DNA of 64,000 nucleotides from Bacteroidota bacterium (GTDB lineage Bacteria > Bacteroidota > Bacteroidia > Chitinophagales > LD1). Shown here piece by piece: positions 8,243 through 15,903 of this stretch. The translations under genes and the position numbers were made by a program. Each line of letters opens with the position of its first letter. The first letter of the stretch is position 1. The stretch is taken from NCBI GenBank assembly GCA_018267365.1, contig JAFDYQ010000003.1, forward strand, positions 62,001 to 126,000. The letters run 5' to 3'. The notes beneath the pieces were generated by a model. The model was not told the origin of the DNA. It did not search any database and saw only the letters and a list, made by a program, of their open reading frames with translations.

Positions 8243-9359
8243 ACGTACCGGCATGATGTACGGTCTCCTGACCGGAGCTGCAGTAGCCCTGCTACTGGTG
8301 TCGGCTACCGGCTGCAATCAGGCCAAGACCCTGCATGCCACACGCAGCTCTATTACAGAAGCGGTCTATGCATCCGGATTCGTGGCTGCACGCAATATGT
8401 ATAAGGTCTATGCGCTCACTGATGGTAATATAGTGGCCAAATATCACGATGCCGGAGATACAGTGGCCCAGGGCGATGCCCTCTATCGTGTGCAGAGCGA
8501 CGCCTCTACAGCAAAACTCGGCGCCAGCAATTCTGCCTACCGCCTGGCTATCGAAAATGCGAAGGATAACTCACCTATCATACAGGATCTCCAGATCAAG
8601 ATCGACAATGCAGAGGCACTGCTGGCCAATGACCAGACTACCTATACCCGCATGAAGAATATGTATGATGCAGGCGCGGTGAGCAAGGCACAATACGATC
8701 AGGCCTACACTGCATTAAAAGTTTCTGAAAATAACCTGCAGGCTGCAAAAGAAGCACTCAGGCGCACCAGAGAGCAGCTGTCGGTAGATGCTAAGAATGC
8801 TCAGGCACAAGTGGCCAGCTCCGGGCAGGACCTGTCAAACTATGTGCTGAAGTCTCTGATCAAAGGACAGGTATATGAGACCTACAAAGAACTGGGCGAG
8901 GCCGTGAGGCGCAATGACGCTGTAGCGCTGGTAGGAGAGGCTGGCAGCAAATACCTGCAGCTGGCCGTAGACCAGCAGGACATAGGACGCGTGAAGGTAG
9001 GGCAGGCGGTAGTGGTCAAGATGGATATATCATCCGACAAAGTGTATAAGGCGCATGTGACCAAAGTCTATCCGAATATGAATAGCAATAATCAGTCCTT
9101 CCGGGTAGATGCTGAGTTTGACCAGGATCCCGGACTGCGGTTTATCAACGCCTCTGTCGAAGCCAATATCGTGATCGCTACCAAAGATAATGCTCTGGTG
9201 CTGCCCCGCCAGGCCGTCAACGCAAAGGATGAAGTGATAGTAAAAGCTATAGGGGGCAATAAGACCGTAAAGATACAGCGCGGCCTGGTCAATATGACGG
9301 ATATAGAGATACTGTCAGGTATCACAGAGTCTGATGAGATCGTATTACCAAAGGAATAA
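8229..9359 (+). CDS. HlyD-type efflux adaptor lipoprotein
   Basis: 376 residues. The N-terminus is a lipoprotein signal with Cys29 in SATGCNQ, so it would be anchored in the inner membrane facing the periplasm. A lipoyl-like half (about 40-80), a long alpha hairpin (about 95-190, AKDNSPIIQDLQ to LRRTREQLSVDA), a second lipoyl half and a beta-barrel domain (KVGQAVVVKMDISSDKVYKA) follow, as in MacA/HlyD adaptors. It links the inner-membrane ABC transporter to the TolC-type channel. The gene overlaps the TolC gene by 14 nt and precedes the permease gene by 9 nt. Confidence 0.92.
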   Translation: MIKSKRTGMMYGLLTGAAVALLLVSATGCNQAKTLHATRSSITEAVYASGFVAARNMYKVYALTDGNIVAKYHDAGDTVAQGDALYRVQSDASTAKLGASNSAYRLAIENAKDNSPIIQDLQIKIDNAEALLANDQTTYTRMKNMYDAGAVSKAQYDQAYTALKVSENNLQAAKEALRRTREQLSVDAKNAQAQVASSGQDLSNYVLKSLIKGQVYETYKELGEAVRRNDAVALVGEAGSKYLQLAVDQQDIGRVKVGQAVVVKMDISSDKVYKAHVTKVYPNMNSNNQSFRVDAEFDQDPGLRFINASVEANIVIATKDNALVLPRQAVNAKDEVIVKAIGGNKTVKIQRGLVNMTDIEILSGITESDEIVLPKE

Positions 9360-9368
9360 AGCAAGCCG

Positions 9369-10625
9369 ATGATCGGAGTAAATCTCGAGATAGCCCGCAC
9401 ACACCTGCTGGCCAAAAAGCGCCAGACCCTCGTAGCCATGATGGGGGTCACCTTTGGTATCGGTATGTACCTGCTCATGATCTCGTTTATGAATGGATTC
9501 AATGAATACCTGGAGGATACGCTGCTATCCTCGACACCTGATATCCATATCTACAATGATATCAAGACAGACTATACGCATTCCATACTGGATCAGGTAT
9601 CTGATACGACCAGGATGCTGAATATAGTGCACCACCCAAAGCCCAAGGATGTCACGCCCAATATCCGCAACCCCAAGCAGATCGTATCAGATATCAAGAC
9701 ATTTGACAATATCCTGGCCGTATCTCCGCAGCTATCGTCGCAGGTATTCTACAATAATGGCCCCGTACAGCTACCCGGGAGCCTGAATGGTGTCAATATA
9801 ATGGAGGAAGCCAAGCTGACCAATCTGCAGGACAAGATGAAGACCGGCGCCATAGAGGACCTGATGAAGGTAGACAACGGGATACTGCTGGGTCACGGGC
9901 TGGCCACTAAGCTCAACGCCAGTGTGGGCGACCTGGTGACGCTCGCCTCGCCACAGGGTACGTCTATGAGCTTTCGCGTAGTCGGTACATTTCAGTTTGG
10001 TATCGGATCTCTGGATAATGTCAGGAGCTATGTGAGCCTGAAAAACGTACAGCAGCTGCTGGGCAAAGACAACCAATACGTGACTGATATCAATATCAAG
10101 ATGAAGGACTATACCAAAGCTAAAGAACTGGCTGCGGTATTTGCCCGCAAGTATGGCTACAAGGCTGATGACTGGCAGGTAGCCAACGCCTCCGCCATGG
10201 TGTCCATAGCTATCCGCAATATGATGACGATCGTGATCAGTTTTACCCTGCTGGTGGTAGCCGGTTTTGGGATCTACAATATCATGAATATGACGATCCA
10301 GAATAAACTCAAGGATATAGCCATTCTGAAAGCGGAAGGTTTTGCAGGCGGTGATATCATACAGATATTTCTGTTTCAATCGCTGACCATTGGCCTCTTT
10401 GGGGCGCTGCTGGGTTTGATCCTGGGCTACGCCATGTCATACGGTGTATGGAGCCTGCCCTTTCCCAAAAATGAATATATGAGTATCACGCACTTTCCTG
10501 TCACTTTTCACGTCAGGCACTATGTGTTTGGGGTCGTATTTGGTATGCTCACGACTCTCATAGCAGGACTGATGCCCAGCCTCAAGGCAGGTAAGATAGA
10601 CCCTGTGGCCATATTGAGAGGATAA
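9369..10625 (+). CDS. ABC transporter permease, MacB/LolC (FtsX) type
   Basis: 418 residues. One transmembrane helix near residues 22-42 is followed by a large periplasmic MacB_PCD-like domain (about 45-275) and three helices of the FtsX domain at the C-terminus (from about 280: MTIVISFTLLVVAGFGIYNI, then QSLTIGLFGALLGLILGYAM, and the last at about 390). The NMTIQNKLKDIAILKAEG coupling stretch is typical of this family, which works as a mechanotransmitter pulling substrates from the inner membrane or periplasm rather than moving them through a channel. ATPase gene follows after 12 nt. Confidence 0.92.
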   Translation: MIGVNLEIARTHLLAKKRQTLVAMMGVTFGIGMYLLMISFMNGFNEYLEDTLLSSTPDIHIYNDIKTDYTHSILDQVSDTTRMLNIVHHPKPKDVTPNIRNPKQIVSDIKTFDNILAVSPQLSSQVFYNNGPVQLPGSLNGVNIMEEAKLTNLQDKMKTGAIEDLMKVDNGILLGHGLATKLNASVGDLVTLASPQGTSMSFRVVGTFQFGIGSLDNVRSYVSLKNVQQLLGKDNQYVTDINIKMKDYTKAKELAAVFARKYGYKADDWQVANASAMVSIAIRNMMTIVISFTLLVVAGFGIYNIMNMTIQNKLKDIAILKAEGFAGGDIIQIFLFQSLTIGLFGALLGLILGYAMSYGVWSLPFPKNEYMSITHFPVTFHVRHYVFGVVFGMLTTLIAGLMPSLKAGKIDPVAILRG

Positions 10626-10637
10626 TGAAGGAATGAG

Positions 10638-11315
10638 ATGGAGACAGTATTAAAAGCAAAAAAGGTCAATAAGTACTTCTACGAGCCGGAGGAGTTTCAT
10701 GTACTCAAGGATATCAGCTTTGAGGTGCGTAAGGGAGAGTTTTTATCCCTCATAGGCAAGTCGGGCTGTGGCAAGTCTACGCTGCTCTACCTCTTATCTA
10801 CCATGGATACGGACTACAAGGGTGAGATAGAGATCAATGGTATGCGCCTGACAGGCCTGAAGCAGAAGCAGCTCGCGGCCTTTCGCAATGAGCATATTGG
10901 TTTTGTGTTTCAGTTCCACTTCCTGCTGCCGGAGTTTAGCGCGCTGAAGAATGTAATGCTGCCTGCCGAGAAGCTAAATAGATACTCTAAGTCTGAGATC
11001 AAAGACAGAGCCTACGAAAAACTGAAGATGCTCGATATGCAAGACTTTGCCATGAAGCAGTCGAGCAAGCTATCAGGCGGTCAGGCGCAGCGCGTAGCCA
11101 TAGCGCGTGCACTGATCAATGATCCTACTATCATCATGGGAGATGAGCCTACCGGCAACCTCGATACTGCAAATACACAGATCGTATTTGATATCCTAAA
11201 GGACCTGGCCAGCAGCAAGGGACAGACCATCATAGCCGTGACACATGACCCTGAGTTTGCGCAGAAGTCCGACCGCATCATAGAAATGAAAGACGGGGAG
11301 ATCATAAAGCAATGA
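10638..11315 (+). CDS. ABC transporter ATP-binding protein, LolD/MacB type
   Basis: 225 residues, a single nucleotide-binding domain. Walker A is GKSGCGKST (residues 40-48), Q-loop Gln92, signature LSGGQ (145-149), Walker B IIMGDE (165-170) and the H-loop is in AVTHDPEFAQ. The length and the MDTDYKGEIEINGMRL stretch fit the LolD/MacB/FtsE group. It powers the neighbouring FtsX-type permease in the cytoplasm. It overlaps the following kinase gene by 4 nt (ATGA), so transporter and sensor are translationally coupled. Confidence 0.95.
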   Translation: METVLKAKKVNKYFYEPEEFHVLKDISFEVRKGEFLSLIGKSGCGKSTLLYLLSTMDTDYKGEIEINGMRLTGLKQKQLAAFRNEHIGFVFQFHFLLPEFSALKNVMLPAEKLNRYSKSEIKDRAYEKLKMLDMQDFAMKQSSKLSGGQAQRVAIARALINDPTIIMGDEPTGNLDTANTQIVFDILKDLASSKGQTIIAVTHDPEFAQKSDRIIEMKDGEIIKQ

Positions 11316-12316
11316 TAAAGGAGGAGAGAAAATTACTGTGGCTGGTGGTGGGCTGTCTATACCTGTTCTTTACGGTGCTGAAGATCTATACCTTTCCCGG
11401 CCTAAGTACAGCCTGGCAGGTCGAGGGGAGTATCTTTGGCCTGATCGTACTGGTGGTGATCATTCTCTCCATGCGCCTGGTAGATCTAGTGCTGGACCGG
11501 CTCTATCCGTATGAGCGCAGCCTCATGCTACGTCTGGTGATACAGTTTGTGATATCGCTGGCCATAGTGCTTACATTGCGCCAGGTTATTTTTCACTACA
11601 CGCGAAGCTACCTGCCTATACCTGTCACACGTGAGCTCTATATAGTGGCTACGGCGGCTCATATTCTCTTTATTGCCACCATTGTGCTCACCATGTTTGG
11701 ATTTCGCTTTTTTCACAAATGGCGTGAGACCGAGCTAAAAAAGGAAACGCTGGAGAAAGAAAAAGCCACTGTGCAGTATGATAATCTCAAGAATCAACTC
11801 AATCCACATTTCCTTTTCAACTCGCTGACATCGCTCAATTCGCTGATCTATGAGAATCCACAGCTGGCATCAGAGTTTCTACAGCACCTCTCCAAGGTGT
11901 ACCGTTACGTGCTGGAGAATAAAGATAAGACTGTAGTGACGCTGGATACTGAGGTGCGGTTTATAGAGAACTATATCGAGCTGCTCACTACGCGCTTTGC
12001 CGACGGTTTGGATATAACTATCTCTCTCAGTGATCAGGCACTGGAGCAGCATATACTACCTGTGACCCTACAGATACTGATAGAGAATGCCATCAAGCAC
12101 AATGTGACCAGCCGTGATAATCCACTGGTGATAGATATCTATGATGAGAATGACTACCTGATCGTAAAGAACAATCTTCAGATCAAGCATACTATAGATA
12201 CGAGTAATAAGCAGGGACTGGAAAACCTCCGCGGACTCTATGAGGTGCTGATAGAGAAAAAAATGATCGTGACACAAACCGAAAGCAGTTTTGCTGTACA
12301 TATACCACTAATTTGA
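11312..12316 (+). CDS. LytS/YehU-type sensor histidine kinase
   Basis: 334 residues. Four membrane helices (about 8-28, 40-62, 73-92, 112-132) with almost no extracytoplasmic loop, then a coiled linker (KWRETELKKETLEKEKATVQ), the His_kinase domain with phospho-acceptor His166 in NPHFLFN, and a compact ATPase domain (ILIENAIKHN). Such kinases pair with LytTR regulators. With little periplasmic sequence, it may sense the transporter itself or a membrane-inserted compound. The start overlaps the ATPase gene and the regulator gene follows after 7 nt. Confidence 0.93.
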   Translation: MIKEERKLLWLVVGCLYLFFTVLKIYTFPGLSTAWQVEGSIFGLIVLVVIILSMRLVDLVLDRLYPYERSLMLRLVIQFVISLAIVLTLRQVIFHYTRSYLPIPVTRELYIVATAAHILFIATIVLTMFGFRFFHKWRETELKKETLEKEKATVQYDNLKNQLNPHFLFNSLTSLNSLIYENPQLASEFLQHLSKVYRYVLENKDKTVVTLDTEVRFIENYIELLTTRFADGLDITISLSDQALEQHILPVTLQILIENAIKHNVTSRDNPLVIDIYDENDYLIVKNNLQIKHTIDTSNKQGLENLRGLYEVLIEKKMIVTQTESSFAVHIPLI

Positions 12317-12323
12317 AATAGCC

Positions 12324-13100
12324 ATGATAAAAGTATTGATAGTAGAGGACGAGATGCTAATAGCCAAAAACCTCCAGCGCATGCTGAAAGAGGTAGCGCC
12401 TGACATCGAAGTACTGGCTGTGACAGATACGGTAAAGGGCACCGTAAAGTGGCTCAATGGCCACCAGCATCCTGATCTCGTTTTTATGGATATACAGCTG
12501 GGAGATGGGATCAGCTTTGATATACTCAAGCAAGTAGAGCTGGACAGGCCAGTTATCTTTACCACGGCCTATGACGAGTATGCCATCAGGGCTTTCAAAT
12601 ACAACAGCCTTGACTACCTGCTTAAGCCCTTGGATAAAGAAGATCTCAAGCGCGCCTTGGATAAATTTCGTAAACTGTATAAAGATACCGGCAGCAAGCA
12701 ACCCGCCATCAATGACCTGATCGCCATGTTTGCCACAGGCAAGAAGATCCCTCACAAGGAACGCTTTCTGGTGCACCACCGCTCTGGCTACATTCCCGTA
12801 CACAAAGGGCAGATCAGCGCCTTCTACAAGGACCAGATCATCTATCTGCTGGCTACAGACGGGCAGAAGTACGTGACCGACTACAATACGCTGGACGAGA
12901 TAGAGGAACTCGTAGACCCGGCCCAGTTTTACAGGGCAAACCGCCAGACTCTTATTTGCAAGGATGCTGTGGAGAGCCTGCAAAAGCACTACACAGGCAA
13001 GGTGGAGGTCAAAGTGACTGGCCATGATGCGCCAGTGGATGTGAGCCGCGAAAAGGCACAGGAGTTTAAGCACTGGATAGAGGGTGATCTGGTACAATAG
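12324..13100 (+). CDS. LytTR-family response regulator
   Basis: 258 residues. The receiver domain (1-125) has acidic pocket ED (8-9), phospho-acceptor Asp56 in FMDIQLG, Thr80/81 and Lys101 (LLKP). The LytTR DNA-binding domain follows (about 140-250; FLVHHRSGYIPVHKGQISAF, then FYRANRQTLICKDAV). It is the cognate partner of the kinase just before it and probably controls the exporter operon; no direct-repeat LytTR site was recognised with confidence upstream of 6935. Confidence 0.95.
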   Translation: MIKVLIVEDEMLIAKNLQRMLKEVAPDIEVLAVTDTVKGTVKWLNGHQHPDLVFMDIQLGDGISFDILKQVELDRPVIFTTAYDEYAIRAFKYNSLDYLLKPLDKEDLKRALDKFRKLYKDTGSKQPAINDLIAMFATGKKIPHKERFLVHHRSGYIPVHKGQISAFYKDQIIYLLATDGQKYVTDYNTLDEIEELVDPAQFYRANRQTLICKDAVESLQKHYTGKVEVKVTGHDAPVDVSREKAQEFKHWIEGDLVQ

Positions 13101-13116
13101 GCGGTGGATAAGCTAG

Positions 13117-13147
13117 TTGCTTTGTTTGGGCCAGTAGTGTATTTTTG
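13117..13147 (+). promoter_or_regulatory. Promoter of the rhodanese-thioredoxin gene
   Basis: TTG at 13117-13119, 20 bp, then TATTTTTG at 13140-13147, a full match to TAnnTTTG. The start of transcription would be close to 13153, a few bases before the ATG at 13165. This separates the gene from the exporter operon that ends at 13100. Confidence 0.65.
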
Positions 13148-13164
13148 GTACATAAAATAATGAT

Positions 13165-13893
13165 ATGCCGACCAGCAAAATGCTTTACGCCTTTATTATA
13201 TCGTTTGTGTTGACTTCCTGCAATCTCTTTGGCGGGCAAAAATACCAGACACTCAAGGCTGATGATTTCGCTAAAAAGATCAGTGCAGGCGCTGTACAGC
13301 TGGTAGATGTACGCACACCTGACGAGTACGCGGAGAAGCACTTGAAAGACGCTGTCAATATCAATTTTAACGACGACAACTTTATTGATAAAATCGAGAA
13401 GCTGGACAAAACTAAGCCGGTATATGTTTACTGTCTCTCCGGTGGCCGTAGCAGCAAGGCTGCAGCTCTGATCACCAGCAAGGGGTACTCTCAGGTCTAT
13501 AATCTGGACGGGGGTCTGCTGGCATGGACAGGAGCCGGACTGCCCGTAGAGACTCCGGCAGGAACTCAAGGCGGCGCTGCCAAGGGCCTGAGTATGGACG
13601 ACTATCTCAAACGTACAAAGTCTGATAAGCTCGTACTCGTAGATTTCAGCGCCGTATGGTGTGGTCCGTGCAAGATACTTAAGCCGATAGTAGAGCAAAC
13701 CACAGAGGCCAATAAAGACAAAGTAGAACTGCTCGCCGTAGATGTAGACAAGAATCCAGCGGTATCAGATGCCATGCATATCACCGGTATCCCGCTATTG
13801 ATACTCTACAAGAATGGCAAGGAAGTATGGCGGCAACTCGGCGTGACAGACCGCGCTACTCTGGAGAATCAGATATCGCTCAATATCAAATAA
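13165..13893 (+). CDS. Lipoprotein with fused rhodanese and thioredoxin domains
   Basis: 242 residues. Lipobox LTSC puts the lipidated Cys at 19. The rhodanese domain covers about 27-128, with active-site Cys90 in YCLSGGRS and the DVRTPDEYAEKHL signature. A thioredoxin domain follows (about 140-242) with the redox motif WCGPC (165-169) and the cis-Pro in GIPLLILYKNG. A rhodanese moves sulfane sulfur and a thioredoxin reduces or exchanges thiols, so the fusion suggests a periplasmic sulfur or thiol relay. It converges on the LOG gene with a 4-nt gap. Confidence 0.93.
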   Translation: MPTSKMLYAFIISFVLTSCNLFGGQKYQTLKADDFAKKISAGAVQLVDVRTPDEYAEKHLKDAVNINFNDDNFIDKIEKLDKTKPVYVYCLSGGRSSKAAALITSKGYSQVYNLDGGLLAWTGAGLPVETPAGTQGGAAKGLSMDDYLKRTKSDKLVLVDFSAVWCGPCKILKPIVEQTTEANKDKVELLAVDVDKNPAVSDAMHITGIPLLILYKNGKEVWRQLGVTDRATLENQISLNIK

Positions 13894-13897
13894 GCCC

Positions 13898-14479
13898 TTA
13901 GATGTTTTCGTCAGTGAGCCACTTCTCTACCTCGGGGGCAGAGTAGTTTGTCATTTGGTGGAGCAGGTCGTCTATATCGTCACTTATCAATAGCATATTT
14001 CTATAAACAGGTTTTAGAAAGCCACGACTCACCATATCATCTGCCATAGCGATGAGACTATTATAGTAGCCATCTACATTGAGCAGGCCTATAGGCTTCG
14101 TGTGTAGCCCCAATTGAGCCCAGGTCAGGACCTCAAAGAGTTCCTCCAGCGTACCAAAGCCCCCCGGCAGCGCTATGAAGCCATCGCACAGTTCCTGCAT
14201 CTTCATCTTGCGCTGGTGCATAGTATCAGTGATGATCAGGTCTGTGAGGCCATAGTGTGCTACCTCTCTGCTACGGAGGAAATGCGGTATCACTCCCGTC
14301 ACGCTACCTCCAGCCTCCAGCGCTGCATCTGCCACTGCACCCATCACACCTATGCAGGCTCCTCCATATATTACCTGTATACCTCGTGCTGCGAGGGTAG
14401 CTCCCACTACACGCGCTGTGAGTCTGTATACAGCGGCAGTGCCCTCACTGGCTCCGCAAAAGACAGTTATACTTTTCAT
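13898..14479 (-). CDS. LOG family protein (TIGR00730, nucleotide phosphoribohydrolase type)
   Basis: 193 residues, full family length. The fold is a Rossmann-like one with the hallmark PGGFGTLEE (105-113) and the conserved Arg in QRKMKMQ (about 90). LOG proteins release the base from cytokinin nucleotides or hydrolyse AMP-like nucleotides; in bacteria the natural substrate is often unclear. The gene is divergent from the MBOAT gene; the transposon at 14560-17027 now splits what was an intergenic region of about 100 bp. Confidence 0.93.
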   Translation of the reverse strand: MKSITVFCGASEGTAAVYRLTARVVGATLAARGIQVIYGGACIGVMGAVADAALEAGGSVTGVIPHFLRSREVAHYGLTDLIITDTMHQRKMKMQELCDGFIALPGGFGTLEELFEVLTWAQLGLHTKPIGLLNVDGYYNSLIAMADDMVSRGFLKPVYRNMLLISDDIDDLLHQMTNYSAPEVEKWLTDENI

Positions 14480-14551
14480 ACTTCAGATTGAGATGCTAGT
14501 ATAGGCAAAAGAATCTTTGTCGCGGCAGATAAGCAAACACATAGTTTTATA

Positions 14552-14559
14552 ATATCTTA
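14552..14559. repeat. Target-site duplication, left copy
   Basis: ATATCTTA immediately outside the left terminal inverted repeat, identical to 17028-17035. Eight bases is the duplication length known for the IS1595 family. Confidence 0.92.
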
Positions 14560-14583
14560 AATGACTATCCGCATATAGGAACC
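14560..14583 (+). repeat. Left terminal inverted repeat
   Basis: 24 bases, perfect reverse complement of 17004-17027. Divergence between the two ends begins right after base 24 (TAGTTTT on the left, AGTCATA on the right, read inward). Confidence 0.93.
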
Positions 14584-14610
14584 TAGTTTTGCTCCTACTG
14601 CCTGTTTCTA

Positions 14611-14856
14611 TCAAATTACACTATTCTCCTCACTATCGAACAGGTCTTTTATATCAATTTCTAGTCCTCTGCAAAGGTCTAATAGATATAGATAAGACGG
14701 ATTTACCTGTCCTTTCTCTAACCTATGGATGGATTGAGGGTCTTTATCAATTGAATGGGATAGTTCCTTTAATGTCAATCCCTTTCCTTTTCTAAGAGCT
14801 TTAACATGCTCACCAAAAAGTTTAAGTTTTTGCTTTTGTGATTTGCTCATTGACAT
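14611..14856 (-). CDS. XRE-family transcriptional regulator (transposon passenger)
   Basis: About 81 residues from the ATG at 14856; ATG 14850 and GTG 14874 are also in frame. The helix-turn-helix is clear: FGEHVKALRKGKGLTLKELSH, then DKDPQSIHRLEKGQVNPSYLYL, the standard Cro/C1 layout, and an acidic tail (DLFDSEEN). No other domain is present. The gene is divergent from the lipoprotein gene; the 88-bp gap between them holds a perfect palindrome, its probable operator. Such regulators often repress themselves and a neighbour. It may keep the passenger operon silent until the element arrives in a new cell. Confidence 0.9.
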   Translation of the reverse strand: MSMSKSQKQKLKLFGEHVKALRKGKGLTLKELSHSIDKDPQSIHRLEKGQVNPSYLYLLDLCRGLEIDIKDLFDSEENSVI

Positions 14857-14889
14857 CAAGCCAATAGTATTCACATATCACTTTAAACT

Positions 14890-14909
14890 AATCAACGAAT
14901 CCGTTGATT
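14890..14909. promoter_or_regulatory. Probable operator of the XRE regulator
   Basis: AATCAACG-AATC-CGTTGATT is a perfect 8-bp inverted repeat in the divergent gap. Its right arm covers the TTG (-33) box of the rightward promoter, so a bound dimer would block that promoter. Confidence 0.65.
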
Positions 14910-14932
14910 TTTACAAATAGTTTTTAGATTTG
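14904..14932 (+). promoter_or_regulatory. Promoter of the passenger operon
   Basis: TTG at 14904-14906, an 18-bp spacer and TAGATTTG at 14925-14932, a full match to TAnnTTTG. It faces the lipoprotein gene at 14963 and overlaps the palindromic operator. Confidence 0.7.
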
Positions 14933-14962
14933 TGGCATTCTTAAACAACAAAATTCAACTAC

Positions 14963-15235
14963 ATGAGAAACCTATTCATCCTCTCTATCCTTTTCTTCTC
15001 AACCCTGTTACTTAACTCATGCTCTCAATGCTCTAATCAGTTTAAGACAGGCAATTACCGCGCTGGATATGAGGCAGGGAAAAGCGCTAAAGAAGAAAAT
15101 GGCAGCAGTTCCTGTACAGATACTTGGCTGACAGAAAAGGAATACGCTAAACAAAAGGACTATCTGGAGCCTGACAAAAACTGTATGTGCCAAGGATATG
15201 AAGATGGCTATAATGGTAAACCTAGTCAATATTGA
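14963..15235 (+). CDS. Small cysteine-containing lipoprotein (transposon passenger)
   Basis: 90 residues. The signal peptide ends in the lipobox LLNSC (Cys20). The mature part is short, polar and contains further cysteines (SQCSNQ, SSSCTD, NCMCQGYEDGY) plus two copies of a G-Y-x-x-G-like pattern: YRAGYEAGKSA and GYEDGYNGKPS. No family is recognised. The next gene starts 2 nt after its stop codon, so lipoprotein and TM2 protein are surely cotranscribed and probably act together in the envelope. Confidence 0.85.
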   Translation: MRNLFILSILFFSTLLLNSCSQCSNQFKTGNYRAGYEAGKSAKEENGSSSCTDTWLTEKEYAKQKDYLEPDKNCMCQGYEDGYNGKPSQY

Positions 15236-15237
15236 TT

Positions 15238-15537
15238 ATGGAACAGCCACAACGTAGAGCCAAACAGAATGAGGGGATTTTCATTTTACTCTCACTATTT
15301 CCTTTAGCTCCATTTCATCGGTTTTATGCAGGTAGATATAAAGAAGGTTGGCTATCCACTGGTCTTTATATTGGTTCTTGGGTGATATTGTCCTTGCATC
15401 CTTACAGCTTGTTTTGTGAGAGTGTATTTTGTATAGGGATGCTTATCCTATTGATTTGGTGGGTGAGAGATGGTTTAAAAATATGGCTGCGTTATCCGAT
15501 TAGTTATTTAAATTCGGATGGAATACCCATTACATAA
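15238..15537 (+). CDS. TM2-domain-like membrane protein (transposon passenger)
   Basis: 99 residues from the ATG at 15238 (a TTG two codons earlier overlaps the previous stop codon). Two or three hydrophobic helices: about 13-33, 43-62 and 68-85. The turn PFHRFYAGRYKEGWLSTGLY matches the TM2 signature G/P-x-HRFYxGxxxxG. TM2 proteins are small membrane proteins of mostly unknown role, found also as cargo of mobile elements and next to secretion genes. The basic N-terminus (PQRRAKQ) would stay in the cytoplasm. Confidence 0.85.
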   Translation: MEQPQRRAKQNEGIFILLSLFPLAPFHRFYAGRYKEGWLSTGLYIGSWVILSLHPYSLFCESVFCIGMLILLIWWVRDGLKIWLRYPISYLNSDGIPIT

Positions 15538-15573
15538 CTGACTTTACTTTTCTATAAAATCAATCTATTTATC

Positions 15574-15903
15574 ATGAAGGATTTTCAACTTAAACGCATT
15601 GCTAAAGGGACTTCTTTAGAAGGGCTAATTGAAATCCTAAATGAAAGATTTGGAGAAATAGAAAAGGAAATGAATCGCAATAGGAATGAGTTGTTAAAGA
15701 AGTTAGATGAGAAGGTATCTCAAAAACATTTTGATACAGTAACCAGTTCTCTCAGAAAAGATATATCAAACTTAGATACTAGATTAGATAAAATTGATGA
15801 AAAGCTAGAAAAGTTAGATTTGATTCTATCTATCGTCAAAAAAGTCGCTAACCAGAAAAAGAAGAAGAAGATTTTGATTGATTCAAAAAAGAAGAAGGAT
15901 TAA
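15574..15903 (+). CDS. Coiled-coil protein with lysine-rich tail (transposon passenger)
   Basis: 109 residues, no signal peptide, no helix-breaking stretch. Residues 20-95 have heptad character (LDTRLDKIDEKLEKLDLILSI), and the last 18 residues are almost all Lys plus Asp/Ile/Leu (KKKKKILID, SKKKKD). The lysine tail could bind nucleic acid or membrane. It overlaps the convergent transposase gene by 4 nt at the stop codons (TTAATA). No family recognised; a partner or regulator of the TM2/lipoprotein module, or an accessory of transposition, are both possible. Confidence 0.8.
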   Translation: MKDFQLKRIAKGTSLEGLIEILNERFGEIEKEMNRNRNELLKKLDEKVSQKHFDTVTSSLRKDISNLDTRLDKIDEKLEKLDLILSIVKKVANQKKKKKILIDSKKKKD

